DNA of 64,000 nucleotides from Marsupella aquatica. Its lineage: Eukaryota > Marchantiophyta. Location: NCBI GenBank assembly GCA_973895155.1, contig OZ316899.1, positions 1,302,001 to 1,366,000 of the forward strand, written 5' to 3'. The position numbers and the translations under genes were made by a program. Of this stretch, positions 38,981 through 49,109 are shown in pieces (position 1 is the stretch's first letter; each line of letters begins with the position of its first letter). The notes beneath the pieces were generated by a model, which did no database searches, was not told the DNA's origin, and saw only the letters and a program-made list of their open reading frames with translations.

Positions 38981-39128
38981 GCTCCCTCGTCAACCCTGCT
39001 TCATATCCTGAGTCCTCATCATCTGACTCCCCAAACCCCTCCTCCTCCTCCTGCACATTACAATTAATTAAAGTAAGGAACTTGGTCAAAGCTCTACAAT
39101 GTACTAGTGCTCTAGCTAAGCAAAACAT
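38691..39128 (-). pseudogene. Low-complexity acidic/Pro-Ser-rich ORF
   Basis: 145 codons: acidic stretch EEEEGFGESDDEDSGYEAG, a 7-residue repeat region, then a Gly/Ser/Arg-rich end that runs into the 36-bp minisatellite. No domain; disordered. It could be an exon of the same transposon gene as the frame at 40,908-40,030. Function unknown. The start is not reliable, and translation of this region is uncertain. Confidence 0.3.
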
Positions 39129-40029
39129 TGTCCCAACTTAGGTAGGGGGAGGGAACAATTACCTCTCCCAGCTCATCCTCAATCTGTCGCTTTAGAACAC
39201 GGGTTCCCTCTCTTTTGGATCAATGGGATGGCCATACTCTCTCTCCTAACATTTCAAAATTAAAAGACCACATCAACACAAACAAATTTAGTTTCAACTC
39301 TATGACTTATATATAACTTCTATAACTTACTTAACCCCTAGCAAATACTCTAAACCCTAAAAAAATCACAAGTGAACTCAAGAAAGGGTCCATTTCGGGA
39401 TTTCATGCAAGTCAAGCATCCCTATCCTATGCAATCAAAAAAGCCCTAAACCCTACCCTTCAAATCCACATATAAAGCCAATTTAAACAAAATAACCCAA
39501 ATTCACTCAAACTATACGGGTTCCGATGCAGCATCCGATGCGGATTCTATTGGACTACTATCGGACCCCTCCTCCACAAAATTTGAATGATACAATGTCC
39601 GATGCAGGTTCTGATGCGGGTTCCAACAGACAACCATTGGACTTAACAGTCCCGAGAGTAAAAAAAAGGGATTGGAATGTGATAAAGCAAAACGGGACAA
39701 CCAAAACGTTCACTCTTTGCAAGAGAAGTCAGGTGGTTAGGGAGAGGAGCAAGGGAGGAGGGAGCTAGGAGGGAGGAGGGAGGAGCCACTTACAAACTCG
39801 ACCTTCAATCGATTGGAGCCGCCTTGCCCCATCTGGTGAGTCACAATGGGCCTCTCTTCTACTCGCTTCAATGCTGCTATGATGTTTGCAGGAGGTTTTT
39901 GAAGTCTTGTTGCTTGAGCTGCCCATTGTCAAAGGTTCAGTTGGAGGGGGGCCATGTCAATATCCTCCCCAACAGCTTGCTTTTCTTCTGCAATCCTGAT
40001 TTCATTGTCCCAATGTCGTCTCTTTAGCC

Positions 40030-40908
40030 AGGCTCAAACAAAGAGCTCCTCCTCAAGCCAAGCTGTCCATGCATCCCGGGGAATGACATCTGGACACTGG
40101 TGCTCCCTGACCACCTCTGCATCTATTGGCAAATCAGTAAGGTAATCCCTCATCTTCTCTCGCACATGATTACTTGCATCTAAAATAGAGGCTGAAATTT
40201 GATCGTTAGAAATCTGTCTTCAAGGTGGGCTCCGTTCTTGAATCTTTCTTTGATTTTCTCCCAAACCCTGGTCCTCTCCTCCTCTGTCTTCTTGCCCCAG
40301 TAGTCTAGTGGCCCAAAATTTGCCCTCACAACCTGCAAGAATTGGCTGCGGAACAAATTGTAGCTCCTACGCATTGGAGCCCCACCTGAATTGATAGCCA
40401 CCTCAGGTTGCAGAGCCCTCTTAGCCTCCCTTCGCCTTTGCTCCTCAACTCGCAGCCTCTCTGCCTCCCTAGCTTCTCTTTGAAGCTTTTTCTTCCTTTT
40501 TCGAGGAGAGAGAGCCTCCTCACCATCTGCCCTAGCCCTCTTTGCCTCCTTTCTCTTCTTGCTCGCCTCTTTCTCTGTTGTGAAGCCTGCTGTAGCAGCC
40601 TTCTCTTCCTCACCTTTTAAGGCATCAAGCAAAACCTGAAGCATCGGGACTACTCTTGCTGCATCCTCCACTAAAAGCCCTGCCTTGGCCACAAACAACT
40701 CCCTCATTGTCTCCTCATATGGTCGGGATGGCCCAGCCCCGTCTCCCCCATCACCCAATCCTTCTTCCCCCACCATCTCTCCTCCTCCCTGAGCTCCTCC
40801 CCTCTCGGCCTTGGAAATTTTTCTCAAATGACTGATGTGCGAAGGAAGCCCCGTAGTATGCACCTTCGCAAGCGCATCGGGATTTACGGATTTCAAAATT
40901 TGAATCAA
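40030..40908 (-). pseudogene. Unknown transposon-like protein, Lys/Arg coiled-coil
   Basis: The 242-codon frame has a Gly/Glu-rich front (RGGAQGGGEMVGEEGLGDGG), a helical middle, a basic region with KKRKEAKRAR and SPRKRKKKLQREAREAERLR (probable nuclear signal and coiled coil), then FLQVVRANFGPLDYWGKKTE and VWEKIKERFKNGAH. A second segment in another phase (about 40,190-40,035) continues with VREKMRDYLTDLPIDAEVVR and DAWTAWLEEELFV, so either an intron or a frameshift lies near 40,190. The W/F-rich C-terminal block is reminiscent of accessory proteins of plant En/Spm-type transposons, but I cannot assign a family. It sits among the ATCGGA repeats. Confidence 0.4.
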
Positions 40909-41060
40909 GTCCGATTGTTTCTGCTTTGGAACGTCCGTAGCGTATAGTATTGAATGTCAAATTGGACCTTCCAATGCGGGTTTCATTGGACCCCTCCTTC
41001 GCCTCGTTATTCCTTGCTTTTACAAAGTGTGATACATTGGTAACGGTATCGGACCCCTCG

Positions 41061-41669
41061 CGTAATGTTATTGGATAGGGGTTATGTAGGGGTTTTGAAT
41101 GTTGGGATATGAATTGACTCATATGTGGGAAGGACCGGTTGTATTAACATTTAATCATCATGTATGTTTGAATTGGGTTTTATAGGGCCATACATGTAGA
41201 CACATACCGCAGGAGATTGGCGACGGTGTTGTGGATGTGATATATCAACCTTCTTGCAATTTTGGGGTTTGTACCTGAATCCAGGTTTTTTTGTGATATA
41301 CTTTGGTTATCCATGTTCAATTTGCTAATATTTGTCTTTGGGTTTGATGTGCAGTACCTTGGTTTTGAAGGGGTCGTTAGGTAGGGTGTTAGCTAGGTAG
41401 GTTATTTTTCAATGCACTATGCATAGTGTGAGACCGCGCATCCAAAAGGTATGATGCCCCATCCATTTATTCCTTGATCCTTTAGGCTATTTCAGGTTTG
41501 GCATGCAAGTTTTTATCATATGTGCTTGAGCTTGTTTTCAGCAATTCTAGATCACGCATGCTCATTATGAAAATGTCCACCTTGTAGAGATTTTGGATAT
41601 CCCCACACTTTATGTGTAGAGAATACAACACTGATATATTCTCATTTTCAGATTGACCCTATATTACCG
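41061..41669. other. Intergenic, no gene recognised
   Basis: AT-rich. A short palindrome, TGCACTATGCATAGTGTG, lies at about 41,413-41,430. Nothing else seen. Confidence 0.45.
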
Positions 41670-41996
41670 TCATTTAACACTGTTGGTTAAAATGATGGTA
41701 ATACATTTTTTGTCATTTATCACCATTGTCCAGAGTGACTATAATGTTGCTAAACACTGATTTATCATTGTTGTTATTAATTGTGTCATTTAGGACATGT
41801 ATCTAAATTGACCATTTAAGGAAATTGGGTCATTTTGGTCGCATCAGTCATTACAGACATTATACAAAATGACGCAAAAGTTAACATTTTGTCATTTCGG
41901 TCTATTGGTCATTGTGGACAGTCATTCCCCGGTCATTCTTTTTGTGTCATTAGAAATTTTGGTCATTTATTCATCTCCGTCATTGGGTGATTGGTC
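41670..41996 (+). repeat. Array of 12 direct GTCATT hexamers
   Basis: GTCATT occurs 12 times in about 320 bp, all on the plus strand, usually preceded by G or T (GGTCATTT, TGTCATTT) and spaced irregularly by 10-60 bp. A further GGTCATAAA ends the array. A random sequence would have well under one. The array abuts the 3' end of the minus-strand coiled-coil/RING gene, whose stop codon lies at 41,995. It looks like a transposon subterminal binding-site array. Confidence 0.85.
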
Positions 41997-43310
41997 ATAA
42001 AGGGCCCTGTTTTCTTCTATTGTCACTCTCCTGCTTTTGTTTCTTCCTCACATGCAGTTCATTGGTCAATGTGGGATCCAACGCTGGCATTTCAGGAGAG
42101 TCATCCTCATGAGTACCCTGTTCATGCACAGAAATAGTGTGGTTCACATTGCACAACCGCACAGCTTGGACTTGGGCTTCTTCCTGCACACACAAATGAA
42201 GACATAATTTACTACATGGCCCAAAACCGGAACCTTAGAAACCAAATTCCAATTGAAACATGACAGTGTGCCTCTACATACCAGAGCTTGCGTGGACTGC
42301 ATTTGTTGCACAAGGTGACGATGTCTGCCCAAGCAGGCACTATTTACCCCGTATGTTCCCTTCATCTCTTGAATATAGCCACCTTCACCCGATGGCAACT
42401 TGTCCTACCCTATGTTTGGAAGACCCCAACTTCGAACCCAATCTTCCAAAAAGGGTTTCCCACATGCAAAGCAACAGGGTGCTCTTGTTTTATCCCCCAA
42501 CAATGTAAATAAACAATGTGGATGATACATGTGGCCACAACTTGCTGGAACCCAGTTGAAACAATGGTACCCGTGGCAACAAATTGGACAATTACTCACA
42601 AGCACTTCCGTTCCCACTATTGTAGTTGATGTGGGAACAAAGCAAGGTTGCACACTGGACATGGATTGGACAAAAGAGACTCCAAAATAACCAGTTCAGA
42701 CTTTTGAGCTGCTGCAGACCACTCAAGGGGCTTCAGGTCTGCTTCCAACTGTGACTCCACAACTTTTAGACAAGCTACCTTCTCTGGTACCCGTTCAAAG
42801 CGCTTGTTGTTGGTATCTATGAGCTTGTCAAATGTTGCCATCCCCTTTAGAATAGATGATTCATTGTTCTTCAACGCCTCCATGTCCTTGTTACCATCCT
42901 CCAACTTCTGCCGTAAGATAACAATGTAGCTATCCTGCCCCCCCCAGAAAAGAAAACAGCACATGGCAACATTATTTTGCAGTTCATCATGCATCAATGC
43001 CTCTTCCTGCCAAACCAAATCCAACCACCCAACCAAACATACATAGCCTACAGGTATTTTGAGCAACACAAGGACAGGCCTATGGTCTGACAAGCAGTAT
43101 ACCTCCTTGTCTTGCTCTCCCTTCAGCTCCTCGAGCTCCATTTCTGTTGACAAGTCATCATGTAGGGTGTCCCTTGCCTGCATTTTGCTTCTCACCTCAC
43201 CCAACTCTTCCTCTAGTTTGTTACGTTGCTCTTGAATGACAGAGATGACGGCTGGATGATCCCGTTTTGACCCCTCCAAGCTTTCCATAGTCTTCTGAAC
43301 CGCACTGATG

Positions 43311-43315
43311 CGCTG
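43311..43315 (-). repeat. TIR-element target duplication, left copy
   Basis: CGCTG at 43,311-43,315 matches CGCTG at 47,308-47,312. Removing the element and one copy restores a continuous coiled-coil frame in the host gene. Confidence 0.75.
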
Positions 43316-44197
43316 TGTCACGTCGTCGGCTACGGCCTTAACTCAGACTTCAGCTTAGACGGGCACATCCCTCGTAAATTTGAGGGTTCGGGCAGGAAGG
43401 GAAGCATGTAATGCACCTTATTCTCGTAAACTAGCGCTAAGTGCGCATACTGCTAAATACGGACACCTCCTAGGTATGGTTTGTGTTCCGCCGCCGGAAC
43501 GTACCTTAGTCGATAGCAGGATCGACCCCGGCTTAAGGGCTTCTAAGCCTTCGTGCTGTCCGCCTTCGATCCGGATTCGATGATACAGGTCCTCAACCCG
43601 TGCTCGCAACCACTTACCCACAGGCTGCACCCTGTGCACGTCTCGGGTAGTGCGTTCGGCCTGGCGCTGCCACCCGTATACGAGAAACCCACACACATAC
43701 ACGCGCACATGCATACAATCTCGATTTACACGAAGGAAAATGATGGGAAAGGATTTTACTACAAAGGGAACATATGCGTACACTTAGTTGACCCGACAGC
43801 CCCGGAATGAACAGGTTCAAGGCCGAGGGTGCACACTACAACGGAGCCCGGCTCCGCACTCGCCCGACGAGCTTAGTCCTACCCCCTCCCCTTGGTACTC
43901 TTTCATTCCCAGAGGTCGGGACTCCCCGCACATACCGCGGACGTCCAACTCTGCAACTAAAAACCCCCCTGCCTCTACCGAGGGGTGCACTAAATACTAA
44001 GGGACGAGGGATGGGGTGTCCTCTCGCCGAAGATTCTAACTAAGCTGACAGTCAGGCCGGAAAATGGCTGTGTCTTATTAGAAGATCCTAATCTACGCAG
44101 ACTGGACAGCATGGCAGCGCTGCTGTACCTAAGGCAGGTGCCTATCCCAAGAGCTTGACTAAGCCAGTCCTAATCCTAATCTATTCCTACTCCGCTG

Positions 44198-46841
44198 CTA
44201 ATGCCTGGCACGCTTGCCAGAGCCGCCCGAATGGGAGCGGCCATCCCGCTGCCTTCGAAGCCTATCTTTGTCCGCCTTGAGGAGCTGGACCTGGTCCAGC
44301 AGAGATTCGTTCTCTCGCCTCGCCGCGTTCGTCTCCTCTGCTGCCTCCTGACATGCCTCCTCCAGCTGCTGGGCGTCGCTCGTCAATTTACCCGCCAACT
44401 GGTCCTGCTTCTCGGCCTCGGTTTGGAACCGCGCCACCTCGGCCTGCAGCGTGGCTATCTCCACCGTGTCCCGCTGGGCCCGTTCCTCGGCCTCCTCCAG
44501 GTCTTTCTGCCAGGTGACGGTTTGATTCTTCAAACTGTCAATCTGGTTCCGGAGTCGTGTAATCTCGGCCTCGTTCCCAGCTTTGGCCTGTTTGGCTAGG
44601 GCGGTAAGAGCGTGCGCCTTTGCTAACAACTCATCGGCGGCTGCAACCTTGGGTCGTAGTTGCAGAAGCTCAGCCTCTTGAGCTGTAACTTCGTTCTTTA
44701 GGTACACGGACTCCACCCGGTACCGCTCTATGCTCTGAAGGGCCTCTGACTGGGCCCGACCTGCCTTTACTACGGCAACCAACTCCTGATTGAAGAAACA
44801 GGCTACCTTCCGGGCCATGAACTCCCCGGTATCCCGGGCAATTTGATGAGAGAAATCTCCCAGAAGCCCGTTCAGAAATGTACCCGGTACGAAGAGTTCT
44901 GGGTGGTCCAGGTTGTGCCTGTCCGGTAGTTGGGCACGGGCAGACGTCAACACGCGCGGGGGCTGGGGCAGTGACGTCCAGCCCTGGGGACGTAGTGTTG
45001 GAAGGGGCTGGAGTGTCCTCCTGCACCAATGTCCGGTTCTCCAGAATAGCCACCGGTGGGTCTTTGGGAGACCCGGGCTCGGGTAAGATCTCCGCCGTAC
45101 CGACTTCTCTACTTAGCTCGGCTTGTTGGGTTGCATCAACGGTTGTGACAACCGACCCATCCGGTACCTCCTCGGTTACGACTACAGCTACTTGTGGAGG
45201 TGGGGTGGGTGAAGCTGGCGTGTCCGCTGGACTTCGGGCCTCGGGTTGGGGCCGTCTCTCCAAGGCCGGGAAAACCCACCTAGCTGGGACCAGCTTTGTA
45301 ACGTTGACACGGGGAAGGGTTCGTCGATCAAACCGGGCGTACCACTCAAGAATGATCTCGATGTGGCTAGCAAAATACGCCTTCCCGCCAATGTACAGCG
45401 TCTTCCTTTGCCGCTCCATCTCTTCATGGAATTTCTTAGCGAAGTACGACGCCCACTTCCTAGGTCAATAGTTCTTGACCTGGATAACTTGGGCGGCGGA
45501 GATCTCCCCCCGGGGTTCCATCATGTGGAGGGCGTACCTCTGGAACTCCAGTCGCTCAGCTATCTCGGGGATGAGGCAGGTCTTCATCACGAACCCGTTG
45601 TCCACTGCTCCCTCTGAGGGAAAACTTGAAGATTGGTACTTGGCTCCCTTGCCCCCGGGAGCCCGTGATTCGACTCGATGGTCACCTTCGGGTAACCCGA
45701 AGATCATCCTGAGCCGTTCTTCCGTGAGGGACATACTCCTTCCCCGCAGCCGAGTATGTTGACGCGCGTCGTCATAATTCCTGACGAACTCCGTCATGTC
45801 CTGCCCGTAGTACCTGCAAGTGTTCCAGGGGAGGGAGGCGAGGTGCTCGAATCCTTGAGTCTTCAGGTACACTGCATGCTTGGGATGGAGGATGTTTTTG
45901 TGAACATTTTCCCCCATGCGGTGCATTGTCACCTTGGCTACGGCTACCGTGGCCAACGGTAACCCGGATGCAGTGGTGGATTCCTTCCTCTTCTTCCCCC
46001 GTGACTGGCTCAGGGAAGGTGACACTTCCCCATCCTCCCGATCGGGCCTGGGTAGTGCCACTGCCGTTAGTAACGGGCCCGGGGCGGCCATGGTCACCAT
46101 GTTGTCTGCCGGGGCCGCTCCTGGGGTCAGAGCATGGGGTGGGGACGATATAGTGTCGGCCCCCTGAGCGCTTGTTCCTCTGGGCCGCCTGGTCAAGGGT
46201 GGGGTAGCCTCGCCGTCATCGCTAAGATCCACGACGTTGATGACGGAGCGTACTTGTGCTGGTTGGGCGATCGGTGGTGGGGTTTGGCTAGGCTGCGGTT
46301 GAGGCTAAAGCTGAAGTTGAGCTTGAGGTTGCATGGGTACGGGTACGGGTACGGGTTCGACTGAGTTGGTCATGTTGGTTGATGGCCGAGTTCCCATGAA
46401 GCTCTGTAGGTGCTGGTAGAAGTTCTCCGAAGCGAGTGCAGACAACCTTGTCGAACGGGTAGTGTTGGACTCGCTATTGATGATAGCCCGAACCTGAGCA
46501 GGGATGTGGTTGAAGTGATGTCGTTGAAAGTCGATCGTACCCAGGATATTGAAGACCTCGTCCGGAAGCCGAAGCAATGCTTCCCAGAAACCGATATATT
46601 TGTCTCCGTTGAAGAAGTACCCAGATACTTTTGCTGGTCGGTAAAGCTCGCTCTGAGACGGGTAGTCAAAGTTAAGGATGTAGTGGTGTCGTCCTGCTAG
46701 GCGGATGGCTCTCTCGTACTTGCGTTCGATTTCGTATCGGCGCGGGTTGGCGTGTTTTAATGAGTGGGCCAAGTGCCTTCCGGTAGATAGGAACTGCGTC
46801 CAGAATCGAATGGCCGAGCTGGAGAGGATCGTGTGCGACAT
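44198..46841 (-). pseudogene. Large unknown ORF (~880 codons), gag-like, coiled-coil C terminus
   Basis: One reading frame from ATG 46,841 with an in-frame TAG at 46,305 (after PQAQLQL), a TGA at 45,465 (after IQVKNY) and one frameshift near 44,900-44,950. The pieces 46,841, 46,232 and 45,419 are all in the same phase. Order: a compact N-terminal domain (YERAIRLAGRHHYILNFDYP, YFFNGDKYIGFWEALLRLP), a Pro/Gln linker, and a central domain with NTCRYYGQDMTEFVRNYDDA, LRGRSMSLTEERLRMIFGLP and RYALHMMEPRGEISAAQVIQ. Then comes a Pro/Thr-rich linker, a coiled coil of about 180 residues (EITRLRNQIDSLKNQTVTWQ) and a basic GSGKRARH end. The central part resembles plant proteins annotated as putative transposon or gag-like, and is clearly related to the ORF at 60,022. 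Enzymatic motifs are absent; a structural or DNA-binding role is a guess. Confidence 0.6.
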
Positions 46842-46942
46842 TCAGAGGAGATAGTAGTGGCGACTTAGAGCAAACGAGAGAGCTGGGGTCGAAGCTGGCG
46901 CGTGGACTGATGGACTGGTGCACTACAAAGGGTTGGCTCCCC

Positions 46943-46949
46943 TTTTATA
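46943..46949 (-). promoter_or_regulatory. TATA box of the TIR-element ORF
   Basis: TATAAAA (within GGTATAAAAGGGGAGCC) on the minus strand, about 100 bp upstream of the ATG at 46,841. Transcription would be expected to start near 46,915. Confidence 0.6.
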
Positions 46950-48317
46950 CCTTGAGGGCTTGTCGATCCCCCGACGTCTCCTCGACGCCCATAGGCTGAA
47001 CCGCTCACGGTTGTGGTGTACCGGCCACTCCACCGGTCTGAGTCAGCGCGTGTCAGTGGCCGCTTCTTAAGTACGTTATACGGACCCGAGGGAGGGGCCC
47101 CTCCACGCTCGTAACCCGGGTGTGCGAATAGCGACCCACCGCCAGTCCGAACCTGAATTCCCCCTTATTGCCTAATGATGTCCTACCCATAATGATTACC
47201 TAAATACTGTCGTTATGCTAATAATAGCGGCCTAAAACACTCCTAACGCGCGTGCTAAGCGCAGTTAGACCGAATCACTCATTAACCGCCGTACCAGTGG
47301 CGTCACACGCTGACGAGTCTCTTTTAGACTACATTCAATTGTGATGATTTGCCCATCCAGAATGCACAGCAAAAGACTTCTTGGCAATGCAGGGAGAACA
47401 GGAGCCTCGGGCTTGGTAGGGAGAAGCTTTATCTGGGGGACACAAAGGGCCGCAGCTTCCAATGGTTTGGGATGTGGGCTCCCCTTGCTGCAAGAATCCA
47501 CTATCCTTGGGTGAGCTTTGTCCCTTGCCGTTTGATTCTCGGTAGAAATCCGTGGGACGGGCTGTGGGAGATGCGTTGAAGGGTCATCCACAAGCCACTT
47601 CAAATTTTCTTCATCAAATTCCGCAGGCACTGGTGGTGAATATAGACGTAGCCTCCTTACGCAAGGAGGCCCGTCTGGCTTACCCTTACCATCTCGCTCC
47701 CATTGGGCAATTTGCCCCTTCAGCTTGGACACTGCATACACACACCAGTCCACCTTTCGCCTTTGGATCCTCTCTGCATAGGCCCCTTTGATGAAAGTGA
47801 ATGATAGAAAGCCATTCACTGGTGAGTTGTAACCATCCACAACTTGGGATAGCTGCAAAACCTCCTCAATTGGAAGGCCGACACAAAGACTCAGCTTATA
47901 CCCGTTCATGTCTTTCTCTCCAAACACCTCGGCCAATTGTTCCTTGGAAATGTCTTTGATCTTATGAGGATTAATACCTTCGTTTGGAAGACCAAATGTG
48001 GTGTGGAAATACTCTGCGTCCTTAACGTAATCTTCATGATCCCATGACTCTATAGGTACCTCCACCTTAGCCTTTCCTTTTAACGCTTTGGTACTCTCAA
48101 ATAGGGGAGCAGGAGAGTCAGTCGTAGCATGGTCCGTAGCTAGGGAAGCAGAAACTTTGGGTTTGCTAGTAGTTTGTGCTCTGCCGCTATGAGGGATAAC
48201 AGGGTGTGGGACAACTATCTCTAGTTCTCCTAACTGAATGGTAGAAGTTGGAGGAGCTTCTGGCTTATTAGTTGACGCATCCATGACTGCATTCGAACAA
48301 AGTATAGAAGGTATCAC

Positions 48318-48761
48318 TGAGGAAAGCTAGTGTTCAATGGTGAAAACTTCAACTACCATCGGGCGCACACCTACAGTAATTACCTCAGGGCTGTTGCGGA
48401 TTGAAAATGGATGTTCAATCACCAATGACTTGCAGGTAAATTTTCCTCCACTGGCTTCAGGCCAACCGTGCGCCCTGCATCCAATTTATACAAATGACGA
48501 GTCACTTTAAAAGGTTCGATTACTGAGAAGGCTTGTACTCAATCTGTGATTCATTGGTATAGTTGTTTGAAAACTACAAACATGGCGCTATGACCTATCG
48601 GAAGTCAGCTAAGGGAACCAAAACAAAGCTAGCTATTGTTTCAAGAGTTTCATGATTGTGCAAACCAAACCTAAGGTGACCGGTGGAAGCTTAAGACACC
48701 ATATGAAGAATAGATTTCTGATATAGCTGTTCAATTCAAACTTAATCCAGAATTTGCAAAT
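48318..48761. other. Upstream flank of coiled-coil/RING gene
   Basis: No ORF. Interrupted by the Copia element at 48,762 and continues at 54,340. Confidence 0.45.
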
Positions 48762-48951
48762 TGTTAGAATATATTTAACCCTTAGTCCATATGATGATAC
48801 AAAGAGGTATGCAATACCTAGATATAAAGAGACACAAGACTAGGAGAGGGTAGTTACAACTACCCCAATGTACAACATAAAATAAGCCACATTGGCTTAA
48901 AGGAAAATCAATCATCTTTTGTTGGTGTATGTATATTTTCATAGTTTAACA
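48762..48951 (+). repeat. Copia-2 5' LTR
   Basis: 190 bp, TG...CA, with a TATAAAGAGA stretch (about 48,826) as probable TATA box. Confidence 0.96.
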
Positions 48952-48953
48952 CG

Positions 48954-48964
48954 TTATCAGCACG
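48954..48964 (+). promoter_or_regulatory. Copia-2 primer-binding site
   Basis: TTATCAGCACG two bases after the LTR, a form common in plant Copia elements and distinct from the TGGTATCAGAGC used by Copia-1. Confidence 0.75.
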
Positions 48965-49109
48965 TGATTTTGCTCCTCCAACAACTCTCGAGCTACTCAT
49001 AGGCCTCTTATGAATTTTTTCCCTATTCATGTGAACGAAGCATCGAACAAAATTCCCCAAGACACATTTCTTTTCTTTCGCCAAGTACACCACAAAATTT
49101 TCATCGACT

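Larger units (their letters stand above)
37395..41060. repeat. Region bounded by ATCGGA/CCGATG motif clusters (possible DNA transposon)
   Basis: ATCGGA/TCCGAT-type motifs recur about a dozen times at 37,430-37,930 (e.g. TATCGGAGTTTGC twice, ATCGGATATTGCGATGC). They recur as CCGATGCGG and ATCGGACCCCT or ATTGGACCCCT at 39,520-39,650 and 40,870-41,060. CACTAGTACATTTTAGGGCC at 37,395 could be a CACTA-type left end, but no matching right terminus was found. Two minus-strand frames of low complexity lie between. The composite may be one element or several. Confidence 0.4.
43316..47307 (-). mobile_element. Unclassified TIR element (TGT...ACA) with one large ORF
   Basis: 3,992 bp, markedly more GC-rich than its surroundings, flanked by CGCTG. 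The left end TGTCACGTCGTCGGCTACGG and the reverse-complemented right end TGTGACGCCACTGGTACGGC match imperfectly over about 27 bp (19 identical by eye, including TACGGC and TTAA). I find no direct LTR: the promoter sequence near 46,945 does not recur at the left end. I find no reverse transcriptase, integrase or DDE transposase. It carries a TATA box and one large ORF on the minus strand. TGT...ACA ends with a 5-bp duplication recall retroviral-type integration, but the repeats are inverted. It could be a non-autonomous derivative. Confidence 0.6.
41995..48317 (-). pseudogene. Coiled-coil/RING-H2 protein gene split by TIR element
   Basis: First part 48,317-47,308: 350 codons, with TSTIQLGELEIVVPHPVI, then a folded-looking block (NGYKLSLCVGLPIEEVLQL, GFLSFTFIKGAYAERIQRRK). 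The frame enters the TIR element, and after it resumes in phase at 43,315 as a long coiled coil (QRISAVQKTMESLEG, NKLEEELGEVRSKMQ). GT-AG introns are plausible at about 43,101-43,013 and 42,968-42,942. It continues through KRFERVPEKVACLKVVESQL to a CPVC and, in another phase, a RING-H2-like module: CPIC, SCGHMYHPHC, CCFAC (about 42,600-42,430). The last exon at 42,187-41,995 ends in a basic tail (RKKQKQESDNRRKQ). Family unknown. RING suggests E3-type or structural zinc binding. A TAG at 42,405 and the phase change near 42,650 suggest decay even outside the insertion. Neighbouring GTCATT repeats suggest it may be a transposon gene. Confidence 0.5.

Noticed and set aside
41670-41996. CRISPR-like array
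   Set aside because: The repeated unit is only 6-8 bp with irregular spacing in a plant genome; a transposon or satellite explanation is far better.
44878-46167. Plus-strand frames of up to 197 codons
   Set aside because: GC-rich antisense shadows of the minus-strand ~880-codon ORF.
43316-47307. LTR retrotransposon reading of the TIR element
   Set aside because: TGT...ACA ends and 5-bp duplication suggested LTRs, but the right-end promoter sequence is not repeated at the left end, and no primer site, polypurine tract or reverse transcriptase was found.
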